DNA of 5,647 nucleotides from Balneolaceae bacterium (GTDB lineage: Bacteria; Bacteroidota; Rhodothermia; Balneolales; Balneolaceae): the NCBI GenBank assembly GCA_007134665.1, contig SLKH01000004.1:1-5647 (forward strand). Reading direction: 5' to 3'. The position numbers were made by a program, and so were the translations under genes. Below, piece by piece: positions 5,275-5,647 of the stretch. Positions within the stretch are counted from its first letter, which is position 1, and each line of letters starts with the position of its first letter. Under the pieces are notes generated by a model. That model worked only from the letters and a program-made list of their open reading frames with translations. It was not told where the DNA came from and made no database searches.

Positions 5275-5318
5275 ATCAGTACTTTAAAAGATTTCCTATG
5301 TACCGATAAGATACTGAT
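5275..5318 (-). promoter_or_regulatory. Possible operator region of the phd-parE operon
   Basis: ATCAGTA (5275-5281), touching the antitoxin start codon, is repeated in inverse orientation as TACTGAT (5312-5318). Phd/YefM antitoxins bind short palindromic half-sites in just this position, so these could be autorepression sites. The 30-bp spacing is wide for one dimer. No convincing -33/-7 promoter pair was found. Confidence 0.3.
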
Positions 5319-5465
5319 TCAGATCTCGACTTACAACGAAAGAGGTAGGTTGGTTAACATGTATTTATACGTAATTAATCAAAAGAATAATCCGGTTAAA
5401 TAAAAATCCAAAGTTGAATCTAATACAAATAGAGGGTGATTTTGGTTAGATAAAATTCAGCTGAT
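5319..5465. other. Upstream region of phd-parE with no recognised gene
   Basis: The region is A+T-rich and non-coding in all frames by inspection. It contains AGGTTGGTTAAC (5347-5358), an exact inverted copy of a 12-mer at the other end of the phd-parE module (4699-4710). It also holds one AGATAAAA (5448-5455), a motif that recurs twice in the next 50 bases. Confidence 0.4.
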
Positions 5466-5513
5466 CCGTATAAAAGGGGCAGATAAAAGTATCAGATAAA
5501 AATTTTTATACGG
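5466..5513 (-). terminator. Hairpin with 10-bp perfect stem, possible terminator
   Basis: CCGTATAAAA (5466-5475) pairs exactly with TTTTATACGG (5504-5513). The 28-nt loop holds two CAGATAAAA copies 13 nt apart (5480 and 5493). It lies just past the stop of the possible minus-strand gene end at 5544 and could terminate it. No separate U tract follows, so the assignment is weak. A smaller stem with the sequence CTCC-GAAG-GGAG lies at 5526-5537. Confidence 0.35.
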
Positions 5514-5543
5514 CTGTAAGGGTTTCCTCCGAAGGGAGCCATA

Positions 5544-5647
5544 CTAAAGTGAGGGGATCCGGTCCATTTTACGGGCAACATTATTGGGAGTAATCAGCTC
5601 GTTGTGATAAAAAAGTCTGACGATTTTTTGGGTTAGAAAGCCTCTCC
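5544..5647 (-). CDS. Possible C-terminal end of an unidentified protein (5' end outside window)
   Basis: One minus-strand frame is open from the window edge to TAG 5546-5544. It gives 33 residues, RGFLTQKIVRLFYHN through ELITPNNVARKMDRIPSL. The composition is protein-like, with helical, mixed-charge segments, and the end is followed by two hairpins. I do not recognise the family, and 33 codons of open frame could be chance. It would run in the same direction as the toxin-antitoxin operons to its left. Confidence 0.35.
   Translation of the reverse strand, partial: RGFLTQKIVRLFYHNELITPNNVARKMDRIPSL

Noticed and set aside
5515..5600. tRNA-like stretch with several short stems
   Set aside because: No T-arm or anticodon arm consensus and no cloverleaf could be drawn.

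Overview
The window looks like a chromosomal stretch from a member of the Bacteroidota/FCB group. This is inferred from generally A+T-rich intergenic DNA, mostly weak Shine-Dalgarno sites, a promoter-like TTTG / TA-n-TTTG arrangement, and the style of its intergenic repeats. No rRNA or tRNA gene is present, so the assignment is tentative.

Left part (1-1544), plus strand. It opens with the C-terminal 103 residues of a HemG-type flavodoxin-fold protoporphyrinogen oxidase (haem synthesis). A long imperfect inverted repeat follows, whose left arm is built of 16-nt tandem units. A well-formed TPP (thiamin pyrophosphate) riboswitch aptamer (661-757) comes next, with its own intrinsic terminator (784-824). 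No thiamin gene follows. The next gene, about 200 nt beyond the terminator, is a DUF2267-family protein that seems to have its own promoter.

Middle (1533-2417), minus strand. An EamA/DMT-type 10-helix exporter gene is convergent with the DUF2267 gene and overlaps its 3' end by 12 bp. It is visibly richer in G+C than its surroundings and may have been acquired horizontally.

Right part (2418-5274), a defence/addiction-type island. Three toxin-antitoxin modules all lie on the minus strand. From right to left they are phd/yefM-parE/relE (5274-4700, intact, 10-bp gene overlap), a decayed VapBC-like pair (4606-4021, both genes damaged), and higB-higA (3409-2806, intact, toxin first). A 5' fragment of a group II intron lies antisense between the VapC relic and higB. 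It keeps the GTGTG start and much of the domain I-type structure but has no reverse transcriptase ORF and no domain V/VI. Short repeats sit at the edges of two of the modules, at a frequency that chance could also produce.

Right end (5275-5647). A mostly non-coding stretch carries a possible operator for the phd promoter and a 10-bp-stem hairpin. It ends in what may be the last 33 codons of an unidentified minus-strand gene.

The genes do not form one pathway. The window is best read as a housekeeping flank (hemG, riboswitch, DUF2267) next to a patch of accumulated mobile and addiction DNA in different stages of decay. The most interesting item is the TPP riboswitch with no thiamin gene downstream.
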